Position numbers and translations under genes: made by a program. A stretch of DNA of 64,000 bases, taken from positions 2,294,001-2,358,000 of the forward strand of contig CAWCVJ010000001.1 in assembly GCA_963799065.1 (NCBI GenBank). Reading direction: 5' to 3'. Of the stretch, positions 53,004-60,238 are shown one piece after another; within the stretch, counting starts at the first letter, position 1, and each line of letters begins with the position of its first letter. The DNA comes from JAJPHW01 sp963799065. Its GTDB lineage: Bacteria; Acidobacteriota; Terriglobia; Terriglobales; Acidobacteriaceae. The notes under the pieces were generated by a model. It had not been told where the DNA came from. It saw nothing but the letters and a program-made list of their open reading frames with translations, and did no database searches.

Positions 53004-54392
53004 TTAGTGAACGGCACTCGCCTCGTCCAGCAAACTCGCCGACCTCGCCGCGAGTTTCATAGCTTTGCCGTTGGTGCCGCGTCCGACTATCGCCCTGATC
53101 TGCGCATCAATCTCGCGATGCCGATTCCCAAGTCGGTCGTGGATTTTCGCTTCAGCCAGCCAAGCGTTCTCGTGCCAAGTGCGTGCCTTCTGCTGCTGCT
53201 CACGCAGCGAAGCGACACTCTCGGCTATCTCTCGGAATCGGGTGCAGAATTTATCGCCGATGACGTACTCGAAAAGTTCTTGCGACTTCTCGTCATGGAA
53301 CTTCCCGCTCAAGCGCAGCTTTGCAAGCTCGATGACGCCATCGCGGATCATCGTTGCAAGGGCTATCGCGACTCGCTTCTCGACCACCGGGATTTCTTTC
53401 ACCACGCAGAACCCCTTGTGCTTCGATGGGAACACGCGGCTCACGATCATCACGTGCGGTGTCTCATACTGCGTCTGGTACTTCTTCGCCTGAGCAATGA
53501 ACCCGTTCTGCCAACTCAAGGTGTTTTTGCTCTCGTAGACGATCCGACCCGCGATCTTCGTCCCGTCCATGACGTGATGGACTATGTCCGCACCCGTCAC
53601 ACCGCGCCCGATGCGCTCGATCTTGTCGTCTGGGAAGGCATGAAGAAGCTCGGTGAAAAGGTCTAGCTCTGCTTCCGCCCCAAGCTGCTCTCCGGTCTGC
53701 TTTTCCAGCTTGCGGGAGAGGTCGTCCAATTTTCCTTGAGTCTTTGCTAGTTCCCCCTCGTGGCGAATTTTGTCTCGTTCGCGCTCGGCTTGCAGTTTTC
53801 CCAGCTTGGCTTCGTTTTCGCGAGTGGCGAGACGGAGCGTTGCAGACATCTCTTTCCCCACCCGACTCTCGACCTCTTTACGAGCTTTGTCTATCTCTTT
53901 TTCCACCCGATCCTCAGCGTCTTTCGCCCGCTTTTCGGTATCCGCCAGTTGCTTCTTGACGCCTCGTTCTGCTTCCCGCTTCGCGGTTTCTGCTTCGGCA
54001 GCAATGCGATCCGTGAAGTCCTTTTGCATCCGCTTTACTTCTCGATCCTTGTCCTGTTCGGCGCGGTCGGCACGTTCTTTCGCTTCGCGAAGTTCTCGCT
54101 GGAACTGCCGTTCCGCCCTTTGTCTCGCGATCTCGCGCTCGGCGACCAACTGCGCCTCGAATTCTTCCTTCAGCTTCTTTTTCTCTTCGGCAAGCGCTGG
54201 GGACGTTAGCTTCTGAATTCGCGACTGGAGTTCCTCTTCATCAATCGCCTCCGGCAACGGCTGACGGCACAACGGGCATTCACCGGGCATGTTCAAGTCC
54301 TCCTGTTTCGTAGGTCGTGCATCGGGGGAAGAAATACGCTCTATGCTAGGACGCGGCTGAATTCTGGGTATGTGAGTAGCATCACGTTCCAT
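53004..54392 (-). CDS. DUF2130 protein: coiled coil plus PD-(D/E)xK-like nuclease fold
   Basis: A 462-residue protein. Start chosen at ATG 54392, eight bases after GGAGG; a TTG seven codons earlier lacks a ribosome site. A zinc-knuckle-like CPLCRQPLPEA near residue 40 precedes a ~200-residue Lys/Glu/Arg coiled coil and the DUF2130 domain (about 240-390), with GADIVHHVMDGTKIAGRIVY and ESKNTLSWQNGFI giving the Asp and ExK of restriction-type nucleases. The function is not established; a nuclease or DNA-end-binding role is inferred. It is translationally coupled to the 59-residue zinc-finger ORF upstream, whose 3' end holds its ribosome site. Confidence 0.85.
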   Translation of the reverse strand: MERDATHIPRIQPRPSIERISSPDARPTKQEDLNMPGECPLCRQPLPEAIDEEELQSRIQKLTSPALAEEKKKLKEEFEAQLVAEREIARQRAERQFQRELREAKERADRAEQDKDREVKRMQKDFTDRIAAEAETAKREAERGVKKQLADTEKRAKDAEDRVEKEIDKARKEVESRVGKEMSATLRLATRENEAKLGKLQAERERDKIRHEGELAKTQGKLDDLSRKLEKQTGEQLGAEAELDLFTELLHAFPDDKIERIGRGVTGADIVHHVMDGTKIAGRIVYESKNTLSWQNGFIAQAKKYQTQYETPHVMIVSRVFPSKHKGFCVVKEIPVVEKRVAIALATMIRDGVIELAKLRLSGKFHDEKSQELFEYVIGDKFCTRFREIAESVASLREQQQKARTWHENAWLAEAKIHDRLGNRHREIDAQIRAIVGRGTNGKAMKLAARSASLLDEASAVH

Positions 54393-54561
54393 TGGTATTT
54401 CCTCCACCTTCAAGACCTCGACGGCAATTCACCAGCGCGTGCTCGGAGGCAGCTTGCCTAGTAAATAGCTGCTCGCAAACAAGGCATTGGCGGACATCGC
54501 GACTAACTGCGCGGAAGACCTTGCCGATCTGGTCGGTGCTGCTGTGATTGTCGTTCGTCAT
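54382..54561 (-). CDS. 59-residue zinc-finger protein
   Basis: A short frame from ATG 54561 (ribosome site GAGGGG) reads MTNDNHSSTDQIGKVFRAVS, RDVRQCLVCEQLFTRQAASE and HALVNCRRGLEGG. The Cys-x2-Cys...His-x5-Cys arrangement (CLVC...HALVNC) is a plausible single zinc site. Its last codons contain the GGAGG of the DUF2130 gene and its TGA lies inside that gene, so the two are translationally coupled. It lies 34 bases downstream of the serine recombinase gene on the same strand. Probably a small DNA-binding or adaptor protein. Confidence 0.7.
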   Translation of the reverse strand: MTNDNHSSTDQIGKVFRAVSRDVRQCLVCEQLFTRQAASEHALVNCRRGLEGGGNTNGT

Positions 54562-54595
54562 CTTGCCCCTCTGAGGTCACAATTCCATACCCTTG

Positions 54596-55258
54596 TCACC
54601 AACGTGCCTCGGCTGAACTCGACTGCATAACGTGAACAGAATCAACGACGCAAGCTGGCGGCGGCACGGAGCCTTCGTGACCAGCACGTGCTCTCTTAAC
54701 CAGTTTGCAAACAAAGCTGCGGGAAACCCCCCACTTCTTGGCAACAGCCGTGAGGCTCATCCCACCAATGCGGTCGCGGACGATGGCTGCCCTATCCACG
54801 TTCATTGGGGCACGTCCGATTCGGACGCCGTCGAGGGCTGCCCTTCGAAGTCCAGCCCTGACCCTGTCACGGATGAGGTCGGATTCAAGCTCGGCTATCG
54901 AGCCGATGAGCGTCACAAAGAGTCTGCCCATCGCGCCACTCGTATCGACGTTTTCCCTTCGGGATACAAAAACGATACCCAAGCTGTCGAACTCGTCTAT
55001 GAGTTGGAGAAAGTGCTTGACGGACCGTGCGACTCGGTCGAACGCGGCGACGAGTATTGTGGAGAACTGTTTCCGCCGTGCGTCCGCGATGAGCGCGTCC
55101 AGACCGGGGCGTCTCGCTCTCTTCCCTGAGACCCCGCAGTCCTGATATTCCTGCACGACCTCATAGCCGCGCTTTGCAGCAAGCTCGCGGAGATCGTAAA
55201 GCTGGCTTTCGACATGCTGATCGGCGCTGCTCACGCGCACATAAATGGCTGCTCTCAA
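54596..55258 (-). CDS. Serine recombinase (resolvase/invertase family)
   Basis: A 220-residue protein starting with TTG 55258, preceded by AGGAG. The resolvase catalytic domain has the nucleophile Ser10 in AAIYVRVSSADQHV, then DCGVSGKRARRPGLDALI, VAAFDRVARSVKHFL and LFVTLIGSIAELESDLIRDR, which carry the active-site arginines and start of the long E helix. A C-terminal helix-turn-helix follows (MSLTAVAKKWGVSRSFVCKL). Small resolvases of this type recombine paired res or inversion sites. A large imperfect inverted repeat lies just upstream (55,298-55,367) and could be its site or operator. Confidence 0.93.
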   Translation of the reverse strand: MRAAIYVRVSSADQHVESQLYDLRELAAKRGYEVVQEYQDCGVSGKRARRPGLDALIADARRKQFSTILVAAFDRVARSVKHFLQLIDEFDSLGIVFVSRRENVDTSGAMGRLFVTLIGSIAELESDLIRDRVRAGLRRAALDGVRIGRAPMNVDRAAIVRDRIGGMSLTAVAKKWGVSRSFVCKLVKRARAGHEGSVPPPACVVDSVHVMQSSSAEARW

Positions 55259-55297
55259 AGAGGGTCTCCTGATAGTTGAACTGGGCGATCTCTAGCC

Positions 55298-55367
55298 TTG
55301 TATATTCTGCCCTATGGACATAGTATCTGTCAATGGTAGTTTGTCCTTGGGGCAGAATACGATACAA
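55298..55367. promoter_or_regulatory. Inverted-repeat region between resolvase and zinc-ribbon gene
   Basis: TTGTATATTCTGCCC (55298-55312) is matched in inverse by GGGGCAGAATACGATACAA (55349-55367), with a 3-base interruption; between them is the palindrome CTATGGACATAG (55312-55323). A plus-strand promoter is possible: TTGTCC (55341-55346) and TACAAT (55363-55368), 16 bases apart. The layout suits a recombinase res site or operator governing both divergent genes. Confidence 0.5.
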
Positions 55368-55374
55368 TGGATAC

Positions 55375-55566
55375 ATGGGCTGGAGGACAATGCGAGTTGC
55401 CGTATGCGACGTCTGCGGGCACAGGTGGATACCGGAGACCGAGAACCCGCCGAACTGCCCGTCGAAGAAGTGCCGCTCGACCTTGTGGGACAAAGGCGGG
55501 GTTGACGGCAGGACGCGGGAAGCGCGGATCAAGACTGGGCGCAGCAGGGCGAGGAAGAACCGATGA
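55375..55566 (+). CDS. Small zinc-ribbon protein
   Basis: A 63-residue protein if read from ATG 55375, or 58 residues from ATG 55390. The second has GGAGG only 3 bases away, so the first, lying where transcription from the TACAAT box would begin, is preferred but uncertain. The core MRVAVCDVCGHRWIPE followed by PNCPSKKCRS is a C2C2 zinc ribbon with a basic tail (GRSRARKNR). I recall similar short proteins in acidobacterial mobile elements. It is divergent from the serine recombinase. Confidence 0.65.
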   Translation: MGWRTMRVAVCDVCGHRWIPETENPPNCPSKKCRSTLWDKGGVDGRTREARIKTGRSRARKNR

Positions 55567-55719
55567 CGCGACATCATTATTCGCTTCACAGAGATCGAAC
55601 TCAACCGTGCCTCATCCAGCATGCAGCGAGAGTGTCGGGCGGAACTCCTTGAACGGACAGCAGCATTTAAGCGATGTAAAATGACATCGAGCCGCAACGG
55701 CAACTTCGAGAGTGCGCCA

Positions 55720-57081
55720 ATGCCTAATCCTTTCAGTGTTCTCAGGAGTGCAATCCGAGCGGTACCTGCGGTTCGGTACGCCCTTGGAGTCGCCGGGATA
55801 GTCTCCGTAATCGCAATCGTGAAAGCATTTCATCTCGATCTAACCCTAGCTGCACTCGGCACCGTAGTCATGTTTGTCCTTATGACAACGCTGGTGATCT
55901 TTGCGCGGCTATCGAAATTTGGTAGCGTGGCATTGCAGCGGCCTGCTTTAGTGTTTACTTGGTTCTGCTTGTTGTTAACGATGGCTGCTGCCTTGCTTCT
56001 GTTCACCTCCGTCTTCTTTGGAAGCCCGCGCTTGAGCTTTCTGCAAGGGACAAGTCATCTCGAAGACGCGGATAAGACCAGCCCAAGTCCTCTAGAGGTG
56101 CATGCAAGCTCGCCAGATATGGAAGCCCCGCCGAGTGTAAGCCTCGGAATAATCTCCAAGAATATCCTCCCAAGTCCTCTTTCTCCTCGAATCTCGCCGC
56201 ACCCGGAATCCTTGCGCAGTTCCCAGACTGCCGAAAAAAGCTCCTTCGCGGTGCCCCGAGTTGACGACGTTGAAGACAATCTGTTCTCCCACAACATTGA
56301 AGTCGCCGAGGTTTTAAGGAGTAGTCCGGCTGAACAAGCAGGGATACACCCTAACGACGTGATTCAGTCCATTGCTGAACGTCCAATTCAGAACAGTTCT
56401 GATCTGACCAAAGTTGAGAAGACTCACAAGCAGGGAGATAAGGTAGAAATCGTTGTACTGCGAGCCGATAAGGAAAAAACATTTGTTCTTGCTGCCGAGG
56501 ACGCCGCGACCCTGTTCGAGCGCGTCTGTAAACGCGGAGATCAAGCAGGTTGCACAAACATGGGACTGCTCTTGTATAACGGTGAAGGGACAGCCAAAGA
56601 AGAGTTGCGTGCCGAGCGGATGTTTCAGATGGCGTGCGAGCGCAATTATCTACGTGGTTGTTCGAGTCTAGCTATGTTACTTGTTAAGGAACGCAGATAT
56701 GGGAATGCACTTCCTATCGTGAAGGACGCTTGCTCTCGTGGCAGCATGAAAGCCTGTAGTCTGGAGGCTTTCATGCATGAAAATGCTCTCGGCGCAGAGA
56801 AGGACTCCATTCTTGCTGCGAAGCTGATGACTAAGGGTTGCACGGGGGGAGATTCTTGGGGATGTTTACAACTCGGCATGAAGGAGCGTCAGGACCCAGC
56901 AAACCAGACAATGGCTCGACTTCATCTCAAGCTCGCGTGCTCTTGGGGAGAGCCGAGCGGCTGCTTGTTTGGTTCGGTTGAAGATCAGATCAGGGAGCGG
57001 CGCGAACGAGAACAAGAAGAAATGCGAGAAGAGCGGTCACGAGAAGGTGAGCGAGGATCAGAAAAACCCGAGATTCCATGA
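55720..57081 (+). CDS. Membrane-anchored PDZ protein with Sel1-like repeats
   Basis: A 453-residue protein, start taken at ATG 55720 (MPNPFSVLRSAIRAVPAVRY), where homologous N-termini I recall begin; an in-frame ATG at 55681 is possible. Three hydrophobic segments are near residues 22-40, 50-66 and 80-105 (YALGVAGIVSVIAIVKAF; AALGTVVMFVLMTTLVIFA; ALVFTWFCLLLTMAAALLLF). A PDZ domain follows at about 195-270 (VAEVLRSSPAEQAGIHPNDV), then five Sel1-type, Cys-bearing repeats (QAGCTNMGLLLYNGEGTAKE; RGCSSLAMLLVKE; WGCLQLGMK) and an Arg/Glu-rich tail. No catalytic domain is seen, so it is probably a scaffold. The next gene is also a membrane protein. Confidence 0.75.
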   Translation: MPNPFSVLRSAIRAVPAVRYALGVAGIVSVIAIVKAFHLDLTLAALGTVVMFVLMTTLVIFARLSKFGSVALQRPALVFTWFCLLLTMAAALLLFTSVFFGSPRLSFLQGTSHLEDADKTSPSPLEVHASSPDMEAPPSVSLGIISKNILPSPLSPRISPHPESLRSSQTAEKSSFAVPRVDDVEDNLFSHNIEVAEVLRSSPAEQAGIHPNDVIQSIAERPIQNSSDLTKVEKTHKQGDKVEIVVLRADKEKTFVLAAEDAATLFERVCKRGDQAGCTNMGLLLYNGEGTAKEELRAERMFQMACERNYLRGCSSLAMLLVKERRYGNALPIVKDACSRGSMKACSLEAFMHENALGAEKDSILAAKLMTKGCTGGDSWGCLQLGMKERQDPANQTMARLHLKLACSWGEPSGCLFGSVEDQIRERREREQEEMREERSREGERGSEKPEIP

Positions 57082-57185
57082 CATTCTCCCGTCGCAAGCA
57101 GTTTGATAGGCGTCGGCTGTGATCCTGACGGCACCCCACAAGCGCCGACCGCTTGTCCGGTTTTTGAAACTGAACAAAACATGCC

Positions 57186-58082
57186 ATGACACTAAGCGCC
57201 TCCGGCGCTACAATTAGCACCGATATGTCGTGGGCGGACGCACTTTGGTTCTGTGTTCTCGTATGCGTCCTCCTTGCTCCCGTATTCCTTCTCAGATTGA
57301 TCTTTCGGCGAGCACGCTGGCGATGGTTGTCCTCCCATCCCACGTTTTTCGCTGTTCCCGTTACAGTGGTCGGATGGACATTCGTGGGCGTGGTGTTGAC
57401 GAGTTTTCTCCTCGAACATGCCAAGATGGGTCCACCGCAACCGGACAGTAGCATTGGTATTCCGAAATCAGATGGTTCGCAGCACGGAACAGAACCGCCT
57501 CGTCACATCGACAATGTAGCCGCAGCCTTGGACGAGGCGATACGCAACCTACAAAAAGGGAAGATCGCCTTCGATGTACCTCAGCAGATGAAGCAGGGGA
57601 AACAAGAGAGAGTGGAGGTACGGATAACCAGAAGCTTGAATAACGATATGTTAAACCTCTTGAAAGAGAACATGCGTAAGTCATCTCAAGTGGACGACAT
57701 CCAAGTGGCACCGTTCATGATCGTGCAGCTTCGTGATCCTGAAGGGTCTGCTTTCCGAATAACGCCCCTGACGCTGGATTCGCAAGCCGTCGCGGGCGAT
57801 GGATACACGCCTTGGGATTGGAGCGTGGTTCCGCTAGAATCGGGACACCACTCGCTGTACCTGAGCGTCGGCACTCGATTCAAACTTCCGAATGGCGAGG
57901 AGACCAAGTTCGAACCTGTCTATGAGAAGGACGTCGCCGTTAACGTTGATCGAGTATACGAGACCGAGCGGTTCGTTTCAGGCAACTGGCAATGGCTGAC
58001 GGCAACGCTTTTGCTGCCGCTCATCGCGTTCCTATGGCATCACTGGAAACGCAAATCCAAACAGACAGTGCTGATCCCATAA
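57186..58082 (+). CDS. Membrane protein with extracytoplasmic-type beta domain
   Basis: A 298-residue protein. Two N-terminal hydrophobic segments (ALWFCVLVCVLLAPVFLL; TFFAVPVTVVGWTFVGVV) and one C-terminal (WQWLTATLLLPLIAFLWH) flank a ~170-residue domain with KIAFDVPQQMKQGKQERVEV, VAPFMIVQLRDPEG and YTPWDWSVVPLESGHHSLYL, consistent with a beta sandwich. From memory, the same domain occurs at the ends of bacterial caspase, TIR and other conflict-system effector proteins; here it stands alone on a membrane anchor. It follows the PDZ/Sel1 gene by 104 bases on the same strand. The start could instead be ATG 57225. Confidence 0.7.
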   Translation: MTLSASGATISTDMSWADALWFCVLVCVLLAPVFLLRLIFRRARWRWLSSHPTFFAVPVTVVGWTFVGVVLTSFLLEHAKMGPPQPDSSIGIPKSDGSQHGTEPPRHIDNVAAALDEAIRNLQKGKIAFDVPQQMKQGKQERVEVRITRSLNNDMLNLLKENMRKSSQVDDIQVAPFMIVQLRDPEGSAFRITPLTLDSQAVAGDGYTPWDWSVVPLESGHHSLYLSVGTRFKLPNGEETKFEPVYEKDVAVNVDRVYETERFVSGNWQWLTATLLLPLIAFLWHHWKRKSKQTVLIP

Positions 58083-58085
58083 AAT

Positions 58086-58329
58086 CTACTGGATCATCTT
58101 GTTTTTCTCGCCGAGGCTACTTCGGTTCTTCCCAATCACACGCACTTCCTTGCCGCGCAGACCTGCGTACTTGATCGCCATGCCGAGCAGCATGTGCTCG
58201 TCCTCTTGGTAGTCGGCGGCAAAGGCAGCCTTGGTGAAGTATGACAGTCTCAACATCGGAGGCGCACATCCTTGCGAAGTCATGAAGTTGCTTCCTGATG
58301 GTTGCGATCAGGCTGGACTCCTGTTGCAT
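58086..58329 (-). pseudogene. Probable frameshifted small gene
   Basis: From ATG 58329 one frame reads MQQESSLIATIRKQLHDFAR. Near 58,270 the protein-like sequence moves to the next frame: CAPPMLRLSYFTKAAFAADY, QEDEHMLLGMAIKYAGLRGK, then EVRVIGKNRS to a stop at 58,086. Each half looks like real coding sequence, and a one-base shift would join them to a ~81-residue protein. It lies 22 bases after the SRAP gene on the same strand. I do not recognise the family; a sequencing error is an alternative to decay. Confidence 0.45.
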
Positions 58330-58351
58330 GCGTTCGTCACTGTTCACTGTG

Positions 58352-59056
58352 CTACGAGAATAGACGATTCTGGGTGTGGGGAAATTCCACAGGTCGCGAG
58401 CAGTCCTCGTCGTCGTTCGCCACGTGATTGATTCGAGTGCTGACCGGATAGGATCGCATGAACTTGGAGTCATAGGGCTTCAACAGTTCGGAGACCGCCG
58501 CGACGTCCTGCATTCCGGGGTCAAGCCACACTTCATAATCGTCCTTGCAGAGAATCACAGGCATCCGGTCATGAACAGCCGAGGTCACTGCATTGGGCGT
58601 CGTGGTCAGAATCGAGCATGACTTTACCCACTGTCCGCTCGGATCACGCCAGCGCTCCCACAGTCCCGCAAAGGCGAACAACTGCCGCTCGTTTACCTCA
58701 AAGCAAAATGGCTGCTTGGTTTTGCCGTCTCGCTTCCACTCGTAAAATCCGTCCGCAGGGATCAGGCATCTCCGAGATTTCATCGCTTCACGGAATGCAG
58801 GCAAGGTGGGTGCTGTCTCCGATCTGGCGTTGATCATCCTCGCAGCGCCGGACGTGTCCTTCGCCCACGACGGAATCAAACCCCACCGCATCGTCGCGAT
58901 TTGGCGAATTGGTTCCCTTGGATGCTGGCGGACAACTGGGATTTGTTGGGTCGGCGCGATGTTGTACCGAGGCGACCAATCGTCTTCCCAATCGGTAGTG
59001 TCGAAGTGCCCCGCGATGATCTGCTTCCGGCGCGACAATCGGTAGCGACCGCACAT
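58352..59056 (-). CDS. SOS response-associated peptidase (SRAP, YedK/HMCES family)
   Basis: A 234-residue protein. Cys2 (MCGRYRLSRR), which forms the thiazolidine link to abasic sites, is present, as are Asn in MINARSETAPTLP, Glu in PADGFYEWKRDG and His in VHDRMPVILC. These proteins capture abasic sites in single-stranded DNA as a protective crosslink. The C-terminus continues with DSKFMRSYPVSTRINHVAND as in YedK. In a mobile island it may protect element DNA, or deal with damage made by base-modifying enzymes such as the deaminase encoded 17 kb away, which is speculation. Confidence 0.95.
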   Translation of the reverse strand: MCGRYRLSRRKQIIAGHFDTTDWEDDWSPRYNIAPTQQIPVVRQHPREPIRQIATMRWGLIPSWAKDTSGAARMINARSETAPTLPAFREAMKSRRCLIPADGFYEWKRDGKTKQPFCFEVNERQLFAFAGLWERWRDPSGQWVKSCSILTTTPNAVTSAVHDRMPVILCKDDYEVWLDPGMQDVAAVSELLKPYDSKFMRSYPVSTRINHVANDDEDCSRPVEFPHTQNRLFS

Positions 59057-59099
59057 TCAGGAGATTATGACAGATTCATGTAGAAGGATCGGAGTTCCA

Positions 59100-59738
59100 C
59101 TATTTCGGGCGCGGAGCAAACGCAGGATGAAGGTTGACGTGCAACTGCTCCAACATTTTCGGGAGTTCGGGAATCGCGGTCAGTTCATCTGCTCTCAATG
59201 TGTTCATCAAGTTCTGAAAATCGTGGATGGCAGAGACGAGGTCGAGATATGTGTCTTCGTCTTTGAGATTCATTCGTGCCGTGATCTGCGCAGCAACTTT
59301 TCCTCGCGCATGAAAGGCAACGTTGTTTCGGAACTGCTGAAGTTTGTCATGCACGGCTTCCAGCGACATCTGGGCTTTGATAATCTGTGCCTTGCGTTCC
59401 GGGAACAGCGCGAAAAGACAATCAAACGCATAGATCGCCCTTCCATCTCTGTCAGTCAATGTGGCAAACCAGCCCAAGAAGGATGTCCTCACGGTATCCT
59501 TCAAATCCTGCGCCGAAAATGGGGAGTCGGATGGGGGCGTGATGCGCTTGTGATAAAGAGCATTTAGCAGAAAATCGAGGCGGTTTATGTCTTCCGTGCG
59601 CAGCCGAAGAATGACGTATTGCTCAATCGCTTCAGCGCGGGAAAGCGACTTCCTTGCACCCATCCATAGAGCCTTCGGCTTCTGCAATGCGAGCCTCGCC
59701 TTGGAAAGAAGAGAGATGTGCAAAATCTCCTGAAACAA
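59100..59738 (-). CDS. Helical protein with HEPN-like RN-x4-H motif, unknown function
   Basis: A ~212-residue protein, start uncertain (TTG at 59,738; other TTG codons follow). It is almost entirely helical. KLQQFRNNVAFHARGKVAAQ contains an Arg-Asn-x4-His pattern at a position late in the sequence, as in HEPN ribonucleases and AbiV-like abortive infection proteins; ILRLRTEDINRLDFLLNALY is a further conserved-looking helix. I cannot assign a family with certainty. It sits alone between the SRAP and GNAT genes on the minus strand of the island. If the HEPN reading is right it would be an RNase toxin, but no obvious antitoxin adjoins it. Confidence 0.65.
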   Translation of the reverse strand: MFQEILHISLLSKARLALQKPKALWMGARKSLSRAEAIEQYVILRLRTEDINRLDFLLNALYHKRITPPSDSPFSAQDLKDTVRTSFLGWFATLTDRDGRAIYAFDCLFALFPERKAQIIKAQMSLEAVHDKLQQFRNNVAFHARGKVAAQITARMNLKDEDTYLDLVSAIHDFQNLMNTLRADELTAIPELPKMLEQLHVNLHPAFAPRPK

Positions 59739-59795
59739 CGCGGCACATCTAGTCTACCGTTGCGCGAAGGCGATAAGGGGGGAATCGTGCAATGC

Positions 59796-60236
59796 TCAGT
59801 GATTGGCGAATTTATAAACAAGACCGGGGATCGACCCGCCTGACCACTTAACTCTGCCCGCAACCCTCATGCCTTGGCGCTCGTAGAATCGGCACGCGAC
59901 CGCATTCTGCTTCCGCACGCTGAGGTACAGGTCGCCGCCCGAAGGCTTCACGACCTCGTTGACGAACTGAAGGAAAACCCGGCGGGCCGTGCCGTTGAAC
60001 TGCTCACTGTTGAGAATTTGATGAAGTATGATCGCGCCAGACGGAATCTGCACGTCGCCCACGCGGGTGCGTTTCCTGTATTGCTGGTAGGTGATGACAA
60101 CGCCGTCCTGCCAGATCACTAGACCCTTCTCGATGGAGCGCTTGAGCTTGTCCTGCCGGACGTGCGGGAACACGTCCCTGTGTGAGTGGAAGTGCCTGTA
60201 GATCGCCTTGAGGTCGCGGAGACTCGCGTGTCGCAT
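59796..60236 (-). CDS. GNAT-fold acyltransferase
   Basis: A 146-residue protein of the GNAT superfamily. The N-terminal helices carry RHASLRDLKAIYRHFHSHRD; the C-terminal part has LYLSVRKQNAVACRFYERQG and MRVAGRVKWSGG, the usual beta5-alpha4 region. The acetyl-CoA loop Q/RxxGxG/A is not clear, since the centre reads FNGTARRVFLQFVNEV. It starts 2 bases after the stop of the DNA methyltransferase gene, so the two are coupled. GNAT enzymes acylate amines, and phage Mu Mom is a GNAT-fold DNA modifier, so a nucleic-acid substrate is worth considering. Confidence 0.82.
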   Translation of the reverse strand: MRHASLRDLKAIYRHFHSHRDVFPHVRQDKLKRSIEKGLVIWQDGVVITYQQYRKRTRVGDVQIPSGAIILHQILNSEQFNGTARRVFLQFVNEVVKPSGGDLYLSVRKQNAVACRFYERQGMRVAGRVKWSGGSIPGLVYKFANH

Positions 60237-60238
60237 GG

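Noticed and set aside
53760..54216. Two long plus-strand open frames opposite the DUF2130 gene
   Set aside because: They are the mirror of a Lys/Glu/Arg coiled-coil coding region, giving Phe- and Ser/Arg-rich nonsense in two frames at once.
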